Source of the DNA: an uncultured Christensenellaceae bacterium
Lineage (GTDB): Bacteria > Bacillota > Clostridia > Christensenellales > Pumilibacteraceae
Assembly (NCBI GenBank): GCA_910587445.1
Contig: CAJULE010000004.1
Span: 4,020 to 68,019 of the forward strand
DNA length: 64,000 nucleotides
Reading direction: 5' to 3'
Under the pieces are notes generated by a model. That model worked only from the letters and a program-made list of their open reading frames with translations, was not told where the DNA came from and did no database searches. Below are positions 43,979 through 54,400 of this stretch, piece after piece. Positions within the stretch are counted from its first letter, which is position 1, and each line of letters begins with the position of its first letter. The translations under genes and the position numbers were made by a program.

Positions 43979-45090
43979 AAAGAAAAACATTCGCTTTGAT
44001 CTTTTTCGCAGTTTTTTCACTTGTGCTTTGCGCGGCGTTCGTCGCTTGCGACATTCCCTTTTTGAGCCGCGATTCCGCGCCGCTTCCCGCGCCTCATCTT
44101 ATAGACGAGAGCGAGGCGGAAGCCGAGCCCGTGCGCGTCATAGATTCCAAAGAGGAACGCGCCGTAGTGGGCAATTCGTTTTACGAGCGCCAACTTTCGC
44201 TTGCCGAAGTGGTCGCCGACGGTTTCCGTCCGAGCTTTTCCGAGCAGGCGCAGGACGTTCGCGAGATATACGAGGCGGCAAAAGCCGTGCTCGATCGCTA
44301 TATCGAAAACGACTTCACCGATTACGAAAAAGTCCATGCCGTTCACGACTACATCGCATATTATACGGCGTACGACGAGGAGCTGTATTCTAAGTACCTC
44401 GCCGACCCGAAAAGCGTTTCGAATTCTCACAATTCGTTCAATCTCGCGGGCGTATTCGAGGACGGACTTGCCGTGTGCGACGGCATCAGCAGGGCGTTTA
44501 ATCTCTTATGCGGCATGGAGGGCATAAGAGCAGTGAGAATAGAGGGCGAGTATGTGGGCGGCGCGCACGCCTGGAATAAGGTCGAAATCGACGGCAAGTG
44601 GTACAACGTCGACGTCACTCTCGACAGCGCGCGAATAGACGTAAACGGAAGCATGGGACAGTACCTTCACCACGGGTTCTTCCTTATCTCGGACGAAAAC
44701 ATACGGTCGTCGCCTTACGGGGCGCACATAGCCGATCCGAGCTACGGCGCAAATCCCGTGAATTTCGACGCGCTCGAGTCTTATCCCGTCTATGAGAATC
44801 TCGAAATCGAAATAGACGGCGAAAGCTATTCTTTGCTTATCACGTCTTCGGGCGAGCTTAAAAATCTTTTGGTCGCGGCGACAAAGGCAGGCAGGAAAAA
44901 GATCGGTAAGCTCGATATTCGTATCGATATCCCGGGCGTCGACATAAGTAAGCCCGAAGCTTTCGATTCGGTTTTCCGCTCGGCTATGAAGGAAGCGAAA
45001 GCCATAGACTTCATGCTCGACGAGGCAAACGGCATACGTCCGTTCGTGCGCTATCCGCACGGCGCGATGCTCGTGCTTTTGTATGTTTAG
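43975..45090 (+). CDS. Transglutaminase-like lipoprotein
   Basis: The 371-residue protein has lipobox FVAC (Cys25). A transglutaminase/protease-like core contains the triad Cys168 (AVCDGISRAF), His198 (GGAHAWNKVEI) and Asp213 (WYNVDVTLD), preceded by the helical KVHAVHDYIAYYTAYD segment typical of the family. Such proteins act as cysteine peptidases, amidases or cross-linkers of cell-wall or surface proteins. It is translationally coupled to the HtrA-like protease. The C-terminal 120 residues have no recognised domain. Whether it cleaves or cross-links cannot be told. Confidence 0.88.
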   Translation: MKRKTFALIFFAVFSLVLCAAFVACDIPFLSRDSAPLPAPHLIDESEAEAEPVRVIDSKEERAVVGNSFYERQLSLAEVVADGFRPSFSEQAQDVREIYEAAKAVLDRYIENDFTDYEKVHAVHDYIAYYTAYDEELYSKYLADPKSVSNSHNSFNLAGVFEDGLAVCDGISRAFNLLCGMEGIRAVRIEGEYVGGAHAWNKVEIDGKWYNVDVTLDSARIDVNGSMGQYLHHGFFLISDENIRSSPYGAHIADPSYGANPVNFDALESYPVYENLEIEIDGESYSLLITSSGELKNLLVAATKAGRKKIGKLDIRIDIPGVDISKPEAFDSVFRSAMKEAKAIDFMLDEANGIRPFVRYPHGAMLVLLYV

Positions 45091-45117
45091 AAAAAAACTC
45101 TGTAAGGAGATATTGTT

Positions 45118-45348
45118 ATGTTCGAAAAAGTTACTCAAATGCTGGCAGACTTCTTAAAGGTCGACAAGAGCGTAATAACGCGCGACACCGACATAAGAAA
45201 CGACCTCAAAGCCGATTCTCTGCTTGTTGTGGAAATGCTGTTCGCGCTCGAGGACGAAACGGGTATAATCATTCCCGACGAAAAAGTCGAGGAGCTCACG
45301 AAAGTAGGCGCACTCGTCGACTATATAGAAGCAAACGCTACGAAATAG
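45118..45348 (+). CDS. acpP: Acyl carrier protein
   Basis: The 76-residue acidic protein has the four-helix ACP pattern and the 4'-phosphopantetheine site in LKADSLLVVEM (Ser34). It carries acyl chains for fatty-acid synthesis or another pathway in the cytoplasm. An AAGGAG site precedes the ATG. No fatty-acid synthesis genes are adjacent; it is followed after four bases by a GNAT acetyltransferase, so a specialised acyl-transfer role is possible, but the sequence looks like an ordinary AcpP. Confidence 0.93.
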   Translation: MFEKVTQMLADFLKVDKSVITRDTDIRNDLKADSLLVVEMLFALEDETGIIIPDEKVEELTKVGALVDYIEANATK

Positions 45349-45352
45349 GTAG

Positions 45353-46093
45353 ATGACGTTTTCTTTCTCGGAAGTATCCGACTATCCCAAGGAGAGCATA
45401 GACTGCTACGCGTCGCGTCTCGGTGCGCACGGCGGAGCTTTTTTGCCGTACGGTCTTTCGGGAAAGGTCTATTCCATAGCGGCGGACGGAGAACGTGCCG
45501 GCTTTGTTTTTGTCGACGGGGGCGAGCTTGTCGGATTTTTCATGGATCCGAAGTATCATCGCTACGCGGAAAGCGTATTCGATCTTGCCTTGAATGAGCT
45601 CGAAATCAAGCGCGCGAGAGTGCTCACAAGCGATTCTCCGCTCATAGCTTTGTGCTGTACGCGTTGGAAGACGACAAGACCGAAAGCATTGTGCTATGAA
45701 TATGTCGGCTCGGATTCGGAGCCCGAAACCGTAATGCACTGCGCAAAGGAGAGCGACCGCTCCGAAATAGAGGCGTTCGGCTATCTGTCGCCCGCCGCTC
45801 TCGACGCCGATATGGCTGCACATTCCATATATGCGTTTAGGGAAAACGGGCGGATTTCCGCATTCGGCACGGTCGAGTGGGGAGAACAAAGCGGCTTCGT
45901 CGGCGTTGCGGTGCGCGAGGACAGGCGGCATTGCGGCATAGGAAGATCGATACTTGCCCGTCTCGGAAAAATGCTTGCAGACTATTCTAAAGTTGCGCTT
46001 GCCGTTTGCGGCGCGCGTGACGCGGCTTTCGAAAAAACGCTCGAGGCGGCGGGTTACGTCTGCTTCGACAAGGTGCTCGACATAGAGTTTTAA
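45353..46093 (+). CDS. GNAT-family acetyltransferase
   Basis: The 246-residue protein has a C-terminal GNAT domain with the acetyl-CoA-binding loop VAVREDRRHCGIGRSILARL (R/Q-x-x-G-x-G/A type) near 195-215 and the EAAGY strand near the end. The N-terminal half (about 1-125) is less conserved and may be a second, degenerate GNAT-like fold. The substrate is unknown. It begins four bases after the acyl carrier protein gene and is probably co-expressed. Confidence 0.82.
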   Translation: MTFSFSEVSDYPKESIDCYASRLGAHGGAFLPYGLSGKVYSIAADGERAGFVFVDGGELVGFFMDPKYHRYAESVFDLALNELEIKRARVLTSDSPLIALCCTRWKTTRPKALCYEYVGSDSEPETVMHCAKESDRSEIEAFGYLSPAALDADMAAHSIYAFRENGRISAFGTVEWGEQSGFVGVAVREDRRHCGIGRSILARLGKMLADYSKVALAVCGARDAAFEKTLEAAGYVCFDKVLDIEF

Positions 46094-46134
46094 GCAAACT
46101 TCATGCTGTTTTTTTTATTTTGCATATAAAACGA

Positions 46135-46163
46135 TTGCAAAATTTTCACAGGAATAGTATATT
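46135..46163 (+). promoter_or_regulatory. Sigma-A-like promoter
   Basis: TTGCAA and TATATT are 17 bases apart, 28 bases before the ATG of the zinc-ribbon/InlB-repeat protein. Confidence 0.75.
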
Positions 46164-46191
46164 AAAAGGTAGTAGAAACAGGAGGTCGGCT

Positions 46192-48837
46192 ATGGCGGTA
46201 AGACAAGAATACGGCGAGTCAACGGTATGTATGACTTGCGGCAGTACGAATCTCAGTATAACCCATTCTCCCATGGGAATAGAGTACTGCACTTGCAAAC
46301 AGTGCGGCAGAAAGTTTGTCGTGCAGACGGGCGGAGAGGATTTTCTCGACAAGTATATGGCGGCGCGCGGGCGGCTTTTCACGGAACTCGAAAAGGCGGA
46401 TTTCGCCCATGGAAGGACATCGGAAGTCAAGCGCGAGATGGACAGCCTCGTGTCCTCATACGCCGTGCTTGCGGAGATAGACTCCATATACTTTTGGTAT
46501 AAGATAGTTCTTCTTACCGATAATTTCACGAACTATTCGCGGCTTAAGGACGCGGAAAAGGAATATCTGAATATTCCGAAAGACCTGTGCTTTTTTATTT
46601 CGAGAGAGGACATAGTTCGCGATCAAAAGTATAAAAAGCAATACGACGCTTACATAGCTCACCTCGAAAAGGAGCGAGAACAGACGGTCGCGAAAAAGCG
46701 CAAAAAGAAAAAAGCGGCAATCGGCTCGGTGATAGCCGTGTTGCTCGCCGTTCTCGTGGGCGCGGGCGCCTTCGCGTTCTTGTATAATCCGACGCTTTCC
46801 GACGCCGAAAACGGGATAACCGTCTACACGGACAATTCCTCTTTCGGCATAATAGGTAAGTTCGGCGCAAAGCTCGAAGCGGCAAAGCTTACCGAAGCCG
46901 ATGCGGAATACGCAAAAGTCAGTGCGGCAATGGACAGACTGTCGGGCAAGTTCGTTCCGTACTCCATTTCGTTCGGCTCCGATAAGGAGAACGTAGGCGG
47001 CGGCGCGAAAGTCGATATGCTGTTGCCGTCCGATTATATGAGCGCAAGGCTTAAACTCTACGCGCTTTCCGATGACGGCAAAACGGCGAACGAAACCGAG
47101 TTCGAGCTCGTAGAAGCGGGAGGGGGAGACTCGATAAGATTCGAGCTCGATAGAGCCGGAGTGTACATAGTCGCGGAAGCTCCTTGCCGAGTGAAATTCG
47201 ACACGGCGGGCGGATCTCCGCTCGACGACGCTCTCGTAGTCTGCGGCAGTACGCTCGGCGGCATTTCCGCGACTCGTAAGGGCTATACTTTCGACGGCTG
47301 GTATGTCGGCGCGGAGAAATTCGACGCTGACTCGCCCATAACCGACGACATGACTTTGACGGCGCATTTTACGGCGAATACCTACACCGTTTCGTACTAC
47401 CTCGGCGGCGACAGAGTTAGGACACAGCAGGTCACTTACGACGAGGATACGAAACTCTATGTTCCAGTGCGCGAGGGTTACACTCATAAATGGTATCTTG
47501 ACGGCAATGAAGTGACGGACGGCGTTTGGACGACGGACTCCGACGTAAGGCTCGACGGCGAGTGGACGGCGATTCGCACGAATGTGACGTTCGACAACGG
47601 CATTCAGGCGTATTCGCCGATCGTCGAAGTGGCGTATGACGAGCCCGTAGAGGACGTCGCCGTGCCGCAGTGCAAAGGGTATATCTTCGGCGGATACTAT
47701 ACGGAAAAGGACGGCGCGGGAGACATGGTTTATGCTTCCGACGGCAAAGGAACGGGCGTTTGGCGTCAAACGGAAGATACGACGCTGTATGCCAAGTGGA
47801 CAAAGAACGAGGCTTATTCGGACTTCACTTACATAGAAGAGGCGTCCGACCTTACGAAAGTGCGCGCGAATACGAGCGGCAAATTCCTGCTAATAACGGA
47901 TCTCGACCTGGACGGCGCGTCCTGGACTCCGTTTCCCGTATTCAAGGGGACGTTCGACGGCGGCGGCAAGGCGATATACAACTATAAGATAGAACTCGGC
48001 GTCGAGGAAAGCGGCAGTACTTTCTGTTGGATGGGACTGTTTTCCAAAGTAGAGGGCACTGTCAAAAATCTACAGGTGGGCAAAGAGGGCTTTACCACAT
48101 CGATCACGTATTCCGAAGCGCACCGCCGAGCTATTGCCGGTCTCGTCGTCGGCGAGATATGCGGCGGCGGCAAAGTGGAGAACTGTCGGGCGATTAACTG
48201 TACCGTAGACGTTTTCTCCTCGGCAAATAATTCCGCATATCGCGATTGGAATTGGACGGTCATGGCTGGTTCGATCGCGGGCTGCGTCGAAAAGAACGGT
48301 GCGCTTCGCGGTTGCTTTGCCTACGGTTGCGACATTTTGTGCACGGTACAAGCGCAGTACAACAAGATAGACGCCTGTCCGTGGGCGGGCGGTATCGTGG
48401 GATTTTCGTCCTCGTCTACGGTTGCCGATTGCCTTGTCAAGAACACGAAGGTCACCGCGCACGGCATAAGACTCGGCGGCGGATTCATGCAAGCGGACGA
48501 CGCCCAACCTCGCGCAGGCGGAATTATAGGCAGAGCGGACGGCACTGCGATAGAACGCTGTGTGGTTTTTGACAACGACATAGCGGCGACGTCAGAGGGC
48601 GGAGCGACTCGCCATTGGGGGAGCATAATAGGCGAAACTTCGAGCACCCGTCCCGCAAGTCTGTTCGGTATCGCGACCGACTTGCAGTGCAGCGGTTCGA
48701 ACAGAGGTTACGGAAACTATAAGACTCTTTCGGTCGATTCCTATGCCGACCTCGTTGCGACCGACGCCGCTTTCGACAACGGATATTGGATAAGCGACGA
48801 CGGGAAAATAGCGTTGGATTTCGATGCGGATAGGTGA
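46192..48837 (+). CDS. Zinc-ribbon/TM/InlB-repeat/GLUG-type surface protein
   Basis: The chosen start follows CAGGAGG and gives 881 residues. The N-terminus is a four-Cys zinc ribbon (CMTCG at 13-17 and CKQCG at 34-38) and a charged helical region, both cytoplasmic, followed by a lysine-rich stop and one membrane helix (about 178-202). Outside are an Ig-like region, InlB/Flg_new-type repeats (about 340-550; GYTFDGWYVG, GYIFGGYYTEKDG) and a long GLUG-like beta-helix segment (about 560-830; AGGIVGFSSSS, AGGIIGRADG). The type II topology puts a metal-binding or nucleic-acid-binding-type module inside and an adhesin-like stalk outside. No function is established; it may link envelope contact to a cytoplasmic partner. 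Confidence 0.8.
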   Translation: MAVRQEYGESTVCMTCGSTNLSITHSPMGIEYCTCKQCGRKFVVQTGGEDFLDKYMAARGRLFTELEKADFAHGRTSEVKREMDSLVSSYAVLAEIDSIYFWYKIVLLTDNFTNYSRLKDAEKEYLNIPKDLCFFISREDIVRDQKYKKQYDAYIAHLEKEREQTVAKKRKKKKAAIGSVIAVLLAVLVGAGAFAFLYNPTLSDAENGITVYTDNSSFGIIGKFGAKLEAAKLTEADAEYAKVSAAMDRLSGKFVPYSISFGSDKENVGGGAKVDMLLPSDYMSARLKLYALSDDGKTANETEFELVEAGGGDSIRFELDRAGVYIVAEAPCRVKFDTAGGSPLDDALVVCGSTLGGISATRKGYTFDGWYVGAEKFDADSPITDDMTLTAHFTANTYTVSYYLGGDRVRTQQVTYDEDTKLYVPVREGYTHKWYLDGNEVTDGVWTTDSDVRLDGEWTAIRTNVTFDNGIQAYSPIVEVAYDEPVEDVAVPQCKGYIFGGYYTEKDGAGDMVYASDGKGTGVWRQTEDTTLYAKWTKNEAYSDFTYIEEASDLTKVRANTSGKFLLITDLDLDGASWTPFPVFKGTFDGGGKAIYNYKIELGVEESGSTFCWMGLFSKVEGTVKNLQVGKEGFTTSITYSEAHRRAIAGLVVGEICGGGKVENCRAINCTVDVFSSANNSAYRDWNWTVMAGSIAGCVEKNGALRGCFAYGCDILCTVQAQYNKIDACPWAGGIVGFSSSSTVADCLVKNTKVTAHGIRLGGGFMQADDAQPRAGGIIGRADGTAIERCVVFDNDIAATSEGGATRHWGSIIGETSSTRPASLFGIATDLQCSGSNRGYGNYKTLSVDSYADLVATDAAFDNGYWISDDGKIALDFDADR

Positions 48838-48884
48838 AAGACGGCAGGCGATAAAGCCGTCTCGATTTGATATGAAATATTTCG

Positions 48885-48911
48885 GAGCGACGGAAACACC
48901 GTCGCTCTTTT
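48885..48911 (+). terminator. Rho-independent terminator
   Basis: GAGCGACGG and CCGTCGCTC form a perfect 9-bp stem followed by TTTT; a second small stem GACGGC/GCCGTC precedes it at about 48840-48861. Confidence 0.92.
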
Positions 48912-48946
48912 AACGAAATTTTCACAAAATCGGATCATTGTATGTG

Positions 48947-48975
48947 TTGACAAACTTATCTTATGCGAGTATAAT
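48947..48975 (+). promoter_or_regulatory. Consensus sigma-A promoter of the exporter operon
   Basis: TTGACA and TATAAT, both perfect, are spaced by 17 bases, 44 bases before the exporter ATG. Confidence 0.92.
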
Positions 48976-49019
48976 TCTAAAGAACGGCATCGGACGAAAA
49001 ATTCACGAGGAGGCGGCGC

Positions 49020-51455
49020 ATGAATAAAATAGCAAAATTCATAGTCGAAAAGCGAGCGCTTTTTTTCGTTTTGTTTGCCGCGCTCATAATCTATGCGATC
49101 GTCGGCATACCGAAAGTGGGAATAGAGTACTCCATAACCGCCTATCTCCCGAAAGATACGGATACGGCGAAAGCCCTCGAGATAATGGACGAGGAATTCG
49201 TCACCTACGGAATGACGAAGATAATGATAAGCAACATTACATACGAGCGCGCCGAAAGTCTTTACGAGGAGATAAAGGAGTACGACGGCGTTAAGAGCTT
49301 TAATTTCGAAAACAGCTCCGATTACTATAAGGATTCGTGCGCGCTTTTCAACATAACTTTCGACGGAAACGACGAGGACGAAAGGTCGAAAGCGGCATTC
49401 GAAAGGATAAAAAAGCGCCTCGACGGCTACGACTACTGCGTGCCGTCGCCGCTTGTCGAATCGTTTGCCGATATTCTCGCCAAGGAAATGGTCATAATCC
49501 TTGCCATTGCCGCGGCGGTCATAGTGCTCGTGCTGTTGTTCACATCGAAGAGTTTTGCCGAGATACTCGTCTTTCCCATAGTGTTTATAGTCGCGGCGCT
49601 GCTCAATATGGGCACCAATCACTGGTTGGGCAAGATCTCGTTCATCTCGAATTCGGTCTGTATAGTCCTGCAGCTCGCACTTGCCATAGACTATTCGATA
49701 ATACTGTGCCACCGCTTTACGGAAGAAAAGGAGAAGCTTCCCGGCAAGCCGAGCGAAGCCATGACCAAGGCTCTCGCAAAATCCATTCCCGAAATATCTT
49801 CGAGCTCGCTCACGACGGTTTCGGGGCTTGTAGCATTGATGTTCATGCAATTGAGGCTGGGCTACGACCTCGGCATGGTGCTCGCAAAGAGCATAGTGTG
49901 TTCGCTCCTTACGGTCTTTCTTTTGATGCCTGGGCTTTTGATGGCGCTTTCGGGGCTTATGGATAAGTCGCGTCACCGCAATTTCGTGCCGAAAATAAAC
50001 TTTCTGGGAAAGGGCATAGTCAAGATACGCTATGTTTTGCTGCCCGTATTTCTCATAGTATTTTCGCTTGCCGCGTTCTTCTCGCAACAGCTCGAGTACG
50101 TGTACTCCGAAGCGGCAATAGACACGGCGCGCCCCACCGACACCATGATAGCTACGCGCCGCACGGAAGAGGTGTTCGGCTACGACAATATGTTCGTCAT
50201 TCTCGTGCCGAAAGGCGACTACGAAAAAGAACGTCTCGTGCTCGATACGGTCGAGAGCGAAGAGATGATTTCCTCCGCGCTCGGCATAGCAAATATAGAA
50301 ATATCCGACGGCTACTATCTTTCCGATACCGTGACATACCGCGATTTTTCCGAAATGCTCGACGTGTCCGAAAGGCTGTCGCTCAATGCCTTCCGCCTAT
50401 ATGCCGTCGCAAACGGCGACTATTGGGCTGTTACGGGCAATAAAATGGACGAATACGGGGTGACGATAATCGAGCTTCTCGACTATCTGTTCGACCACGA
50501 CGAATATCTCGATTTGGACGGCGAGCAAAGGGCGGACTTCGACGACTTAAAGACGACGCTTAAAGACGGCGAGGCTCAGCTCATAGGCGAAAACTATACG
50601 CGGCTCATCTTCAACATAGACGGCGCACTCGAGGGAGAAGATACGTTTGCTCTCATAGCTCGGCTCATTCCCGCAGTGAAAGCCATATACCCGGAAGCCA
50701 TTTTCGCGGGCGAGAGCATGAGCGCGTACGATCTGAACGATTCGTTCGTTTCCGACAATCTGCTCATAAACATACTGACGATCGCATTCATATATCTCAT
50801 ACTCATGTTCACTTTCCGAAGTTGGGGCATACCGATAGTTCTCGTTCTTGTCATACAGGGCGCGATTTTCATGAACTTCGCATATCCCGTGCTTTTGGGG
50901 AACAATCTCTTTTTCTTCGTATATTTGATAGTGAGCGCCATACAGATGGGCGCGACGATAGACTATGCCATAGTCATAACAAACCGCTATAGGGAACTGC
51001 GAAGGGAAGGGCTCGAAAAGAAGCAAGCCGTCATAGATACGCTGTCGCAGAGCTTTCCGACTATTTTCACGTCGGGCTCCATAATGACGGTCGCGGCGTT
51101 TCTCATCGGCTTTTTGACCAGCCAGCCGCTCATTGCGTCGATCGGCTTGTGTCTCGGTCGCGGCACGCTCATATCCATTCTTTGCGTAATGACCGTCTTG
51201 CCTGCGCTGCTGTACATTCTCGACAAGCCGCTCGAAAAGACGGTGTTCAAAAAGCGGGAGAAGAAGAAAAAGGTAAAACAGCAGACGCTGTTTGCGCGCA
51301 TATCCGCATATCTCGACGCGCTTAAAAACGCGCCTGTGCCCGTGGGCGGCAATGCGCCGCTTCCCGAAGCGGAGAAGAGCAAGGACGCCGAAGAAAACGG
51401 CGTTGAGGAAGAAAAAACGGAAGTCGTAGAGGAGGCGAACGGAAATGAAGAATAA
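49020..51455 (+). CDS. MMPL/RND-family exporter
   Basis: The 811-residue protein shows RND/MMPL architecture: an N-terminal helix (about 10-30), an extracytoplasmic domain, helices 2-6 (about 150-310, including ALAIDYSIILCHRF), a second such half beginning with the helix near 340, another extracytoplasmic domain, and helices 8-12 (about 580-740, including ATIDYAIVITNRYREL). The Asp in the IDY motifs matches the proton-relay position of MMPL proteins. It ends in a charged, Glu-rich cytoplasmic tail. The family exports lipids, lipopeptides or other hydrophobic molecules. It overlaps the GLUG-repeat surface protein by 11 bases, suggesting a common envelope task; the cargo is unknown. Confidence 0.88.
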   Translation: MNKIAKFIVEKRALFFVLFAALIIYAIVGIPKVGIEYSITAYLPKDTDTAKALEIMDEEFVTYGMTKIMISNITYERAESLYEEIKEYDGVKSFNFENSSDYYKDSCALFNITFDGNDEDERSKAAFERIKKRLDGYDYCVPSPLVESFADILAKEMVIILAIAAAVIVLVLLFTSKSFAEILVFPIVFIVAALLNMGTNHWLGKISFISNSVCIVLQLALAIDYSIILCHRFTEEKEKLPGKPSEAMTKALAKSIPEISSSSLTTVSGLVALMFMQLRLGYDLGMVLAKSIVCSLLTVFLLMPGLLMALSGLMDKSRHRNFVPKINFLGKGIVKIRYVLLPVFLIVFSLAAFFSQQLEYVYSEAAIDTARPTDTMIATRRTEEVFGYDNMFVILVPKGDYEKERLVLDTVESEEMISSALGIANIEISDGYYLSDTVTYRDFSEMLDVSERLSLNAFRLYAVANGDYWAVTGNKMDEYGVTIIELLDYLFDHDEYLDLDGEQRADFDDLKTTLKDGEAQLIGENYTRLIFNIDGALEGEDTFALIARLIPAVKAIYPEAIFAGESMSAYDLNDSFVSDNLLINILTIAFIYLILMFTFRSWGIPIVLVLVIQGAIFMNFAYPVLLGNNLFFFVYLIVSAIQMGATIDYAIVITNRYRELRREGLEKKQAVIDTLSQSFPTIFTSGSIMTVAAFLIGFLTSQPLIASIGLCLGRGTLISILCVMTVLPALLYILDKPLEKTVFKKREKKKKVKQQTLFARISAYLDALKNAPVPVGGNAPLPEAEKSKDAEENGVEEEKTEVVEEANGNEE

Positions 51456-54400
51456 CGGTAAAAAAATTACGATCGCGCTGTTTGCGCTCCTCGTTTCGGC
51501 GTTTTTCGCTTTTCCTACGGCGGCGCTTTCACTCTCTCTTGCGGCGGGCGGAACAAATTATTACATCTGCTACGAAAGCGATAACTACCGCGTGCGCGCT
51601 TCCAACCGCATGAGCGAGAGCGGCGGAATCTATACGGTGTCGCCCTATATGAGCCGCGGCGATCGCTTCGTGATAAGCGACGGAGAGGGGCACCTTTGGG
51701 GTGGTGAAAACGGCGAACCCGTAGTCGTTACCGACAGCGGCAGAGTGCGCTACGAAATACGCTTTAACCCGAACGGTTTTGAAGGCGGCGGATTTGTCGA
51801 AGTCGATTACTATGCGCCCGAAGCCTTTACGCTTAAGGCGGGCGGGCAGAGCGTCGAAATGACCTATCTTCGCGCGCAGACTCTGCGAGAGGAGTATTAC
51901 GCATATGTCACGCTCGGCGGCGGAGAGACGCTCGTCGTTGCGGGCGAGGACGGGACGGAGTACGGCGAAACGGGCGCGGGCAGCGACGGTGCGACGGTCG
52001 CGCTCGGCGGCAAATACCGCGTAGCTTTTACGGCGGACGGCGACAATCTGTTCGCCGACGACAAATATCTGGTATTCTCCGAGTATCCGACCTTATATCT
52101 TCTGTGCGAGGAAAACGGCTTCGTTCCCGATGCGGGCTATCTTTTGGAGCGCGACGAATCCGTCGTCGCATACGAGCAGTACAAGAGTGAGATAGATGTG
52201 CCGACAAAGGATTTCGAGCTTCGTTTTTCGGTGCTCGACGACGATACGAAGGACGAGTATAAGCCGTCGTCTACGGGTAAAGTGACCGTAAAAGACAAGG
52301 GCAGATACGAGGTGCACTACAGTCCCGACCACATCTATTCGGCGAGCGGCGACGAACGTATTCATGTCGAGCTTCGGCGCGTCGAGGAATTTTACGACGG
52401 TTATTTCGTGCTCGGCGATTTCAACGGCTTCACGTTCATAGACGGCGACGAGTTCGAAACCGAGTACGGACTTAAGAAAAACGACGACGAAACGACGTTC
52501 GACGAATATAAACTGACCCTTAATATAAGCGAGGATATGCTCGGCGAGTTCGACGGAAAAGTCGAGTTTTACATAAGCGACGGCGCGTCGATATACCGCC
52601 GTCCCACGGGTGCGAACATAGTGATAGACGAGGCTGGAGAGTACGAACTATCCTTTTCGCCCGAACATGACTACGGCAGGGGATACCGCTATCGCTACGT
52701 GCGCATAGGCGACTCCGTCGTGCACGAAACCGTTACGATCCGTTCGGCTCGGCAGCTTGCCGATATTCTCGCCCTCATGACCTCGCCCGAGTATTCGCTC
52801 GGCAAGACCTTTTTGCTTGCCGCAGACGTCGATCTCGGCGAAGTCGAATATACGCCCGCGCTCGTTTTCGCGGGAGAATTCGACGGTATGTACCGCAAAA
52901 TATCCGGCGTTCGCGAAAGGGGCGATACGTCGAACTTCCTGTTCCGCGAAGTGACGAAGGACGGAACTCTGCGCCGCCTTAGCGTCGATGTAAAGCTTGA
53001 CTCGGGCGAGCGCGGCACTGCCCTTGTGGGTACCAATAACGGGCTCATGGAAGAAGTCTATGTCACGGGCAATGTTTTCGGCGACGATTATGTCGGCGCG
53101 GTTGCCGCGGTAAACGCTTCGGGCGGAAAAATAAATTCGTGCGGCGCGTCCGCCGAAATAAGCGGCGTCATGAACGTCGGCGGCATTGTCGGTTTCAATG
53201 CCGGCGAAATAAAAAATTCGACTTTTTCGGGCAATGTAAATTCGTCGCCGAAGTCGTCGTCGGAAAGCTCGAGTATGCTGAATCTCGGCGGCATAGCCGG
53301 GTATTCGACGGGCAATGTGCTTGCCTGCGAGACGACGGGCAACGTCGGTTGCAGACAGGGCAGATATGTCGGCGGCATAGTCGGACTTTCGAGCGGCGGA
53401 GTGTTCTCCTGTAAAAGCGGCGGCGTCGTTTCGGGCGCAAGCTACGCAGGAGGTATAATAGGCTATTACGGGCGCTTCGACGGCAACAAGACGGGCGACA
53501 GCGACCTCGTGGACTATCTTACGGGCGGCAGGTTCGAGGAATGGCTCGACGAGTATTTCGGAAGCGACGGCAGCGAGTTCGAGGAGAGCGAGGACAGCGG
53601 CGTGCACGAGGTCTACTACTGTATATCGAGCGGCGAGGTCTACTCCGACTCTTACGGTGGCGGCATAGCGGGGCATGCGGGCGCGACTGCGCTCACCGTA
53701 AACGGCTGCGTGTTTACGGGCAAAATCGACGTGCGCTCCTCTCATGCGGGCGGCATTGTCGGGGATCTCGGAGAAGGTACGGTAAAGGGCTGCCTATCGC
53801 TCGGAGACGTTACGGCAGGCGCGAGCTATGCGGGCGGCATTGTCGGTCAGGCGGTCGGCGTGGTGCTTTCCTCTCAGTCGTCGGCTTATGTCGCCGGAAG
53901 GAATTATGTCGGCGGGATCGCCGGCGGCGCAAACCGAATAGAGGGTTGCGTGTCGTATGCTTTTGTCGAGACGCTCGATGCCGAAAGCAAGACGGGCATG
54001 ATCGCCGGTGAAGCGAGCCTTGCTCTTTCTAAATATAACTACTATCTAAGCTCGGACGAAAGCGTGGGCGGTATCGACGGCGTAACGTACGGAAGCGAGA
54101 ACGATTATAAGGCGTGCGCGCTTTCTTTAAGCGAGATGATGAGCGTGGGAATGCTCTCCGACAAGCTGTACGGCATAAGCGCCGACGACTTCCTTGCAGG
54201 CGAGAACGAGCCTCGCTATCCCGTGCCGAGGACGCTTGCGGAGCTGACTGAGCCGGAGATCTATTCGGATAAGGCGGCGTTCGAAGCTGCGTTTAATACG
54301 GTCGAAGAGCTTTTGAATGAGCTTTCGGATACGGGCGGCAAGGCGGTTGCGACGGTCACGTTCTACACCTACGATTTCGACAGGGAGGAGCACAAGCGTG

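Noticed and set aside
45353..46093. Frameshifted double-GNAT protein
   Set aside because: The N-terminal half is only weakly GNAT-like, and the frame is open and uninterrupted with normal length.
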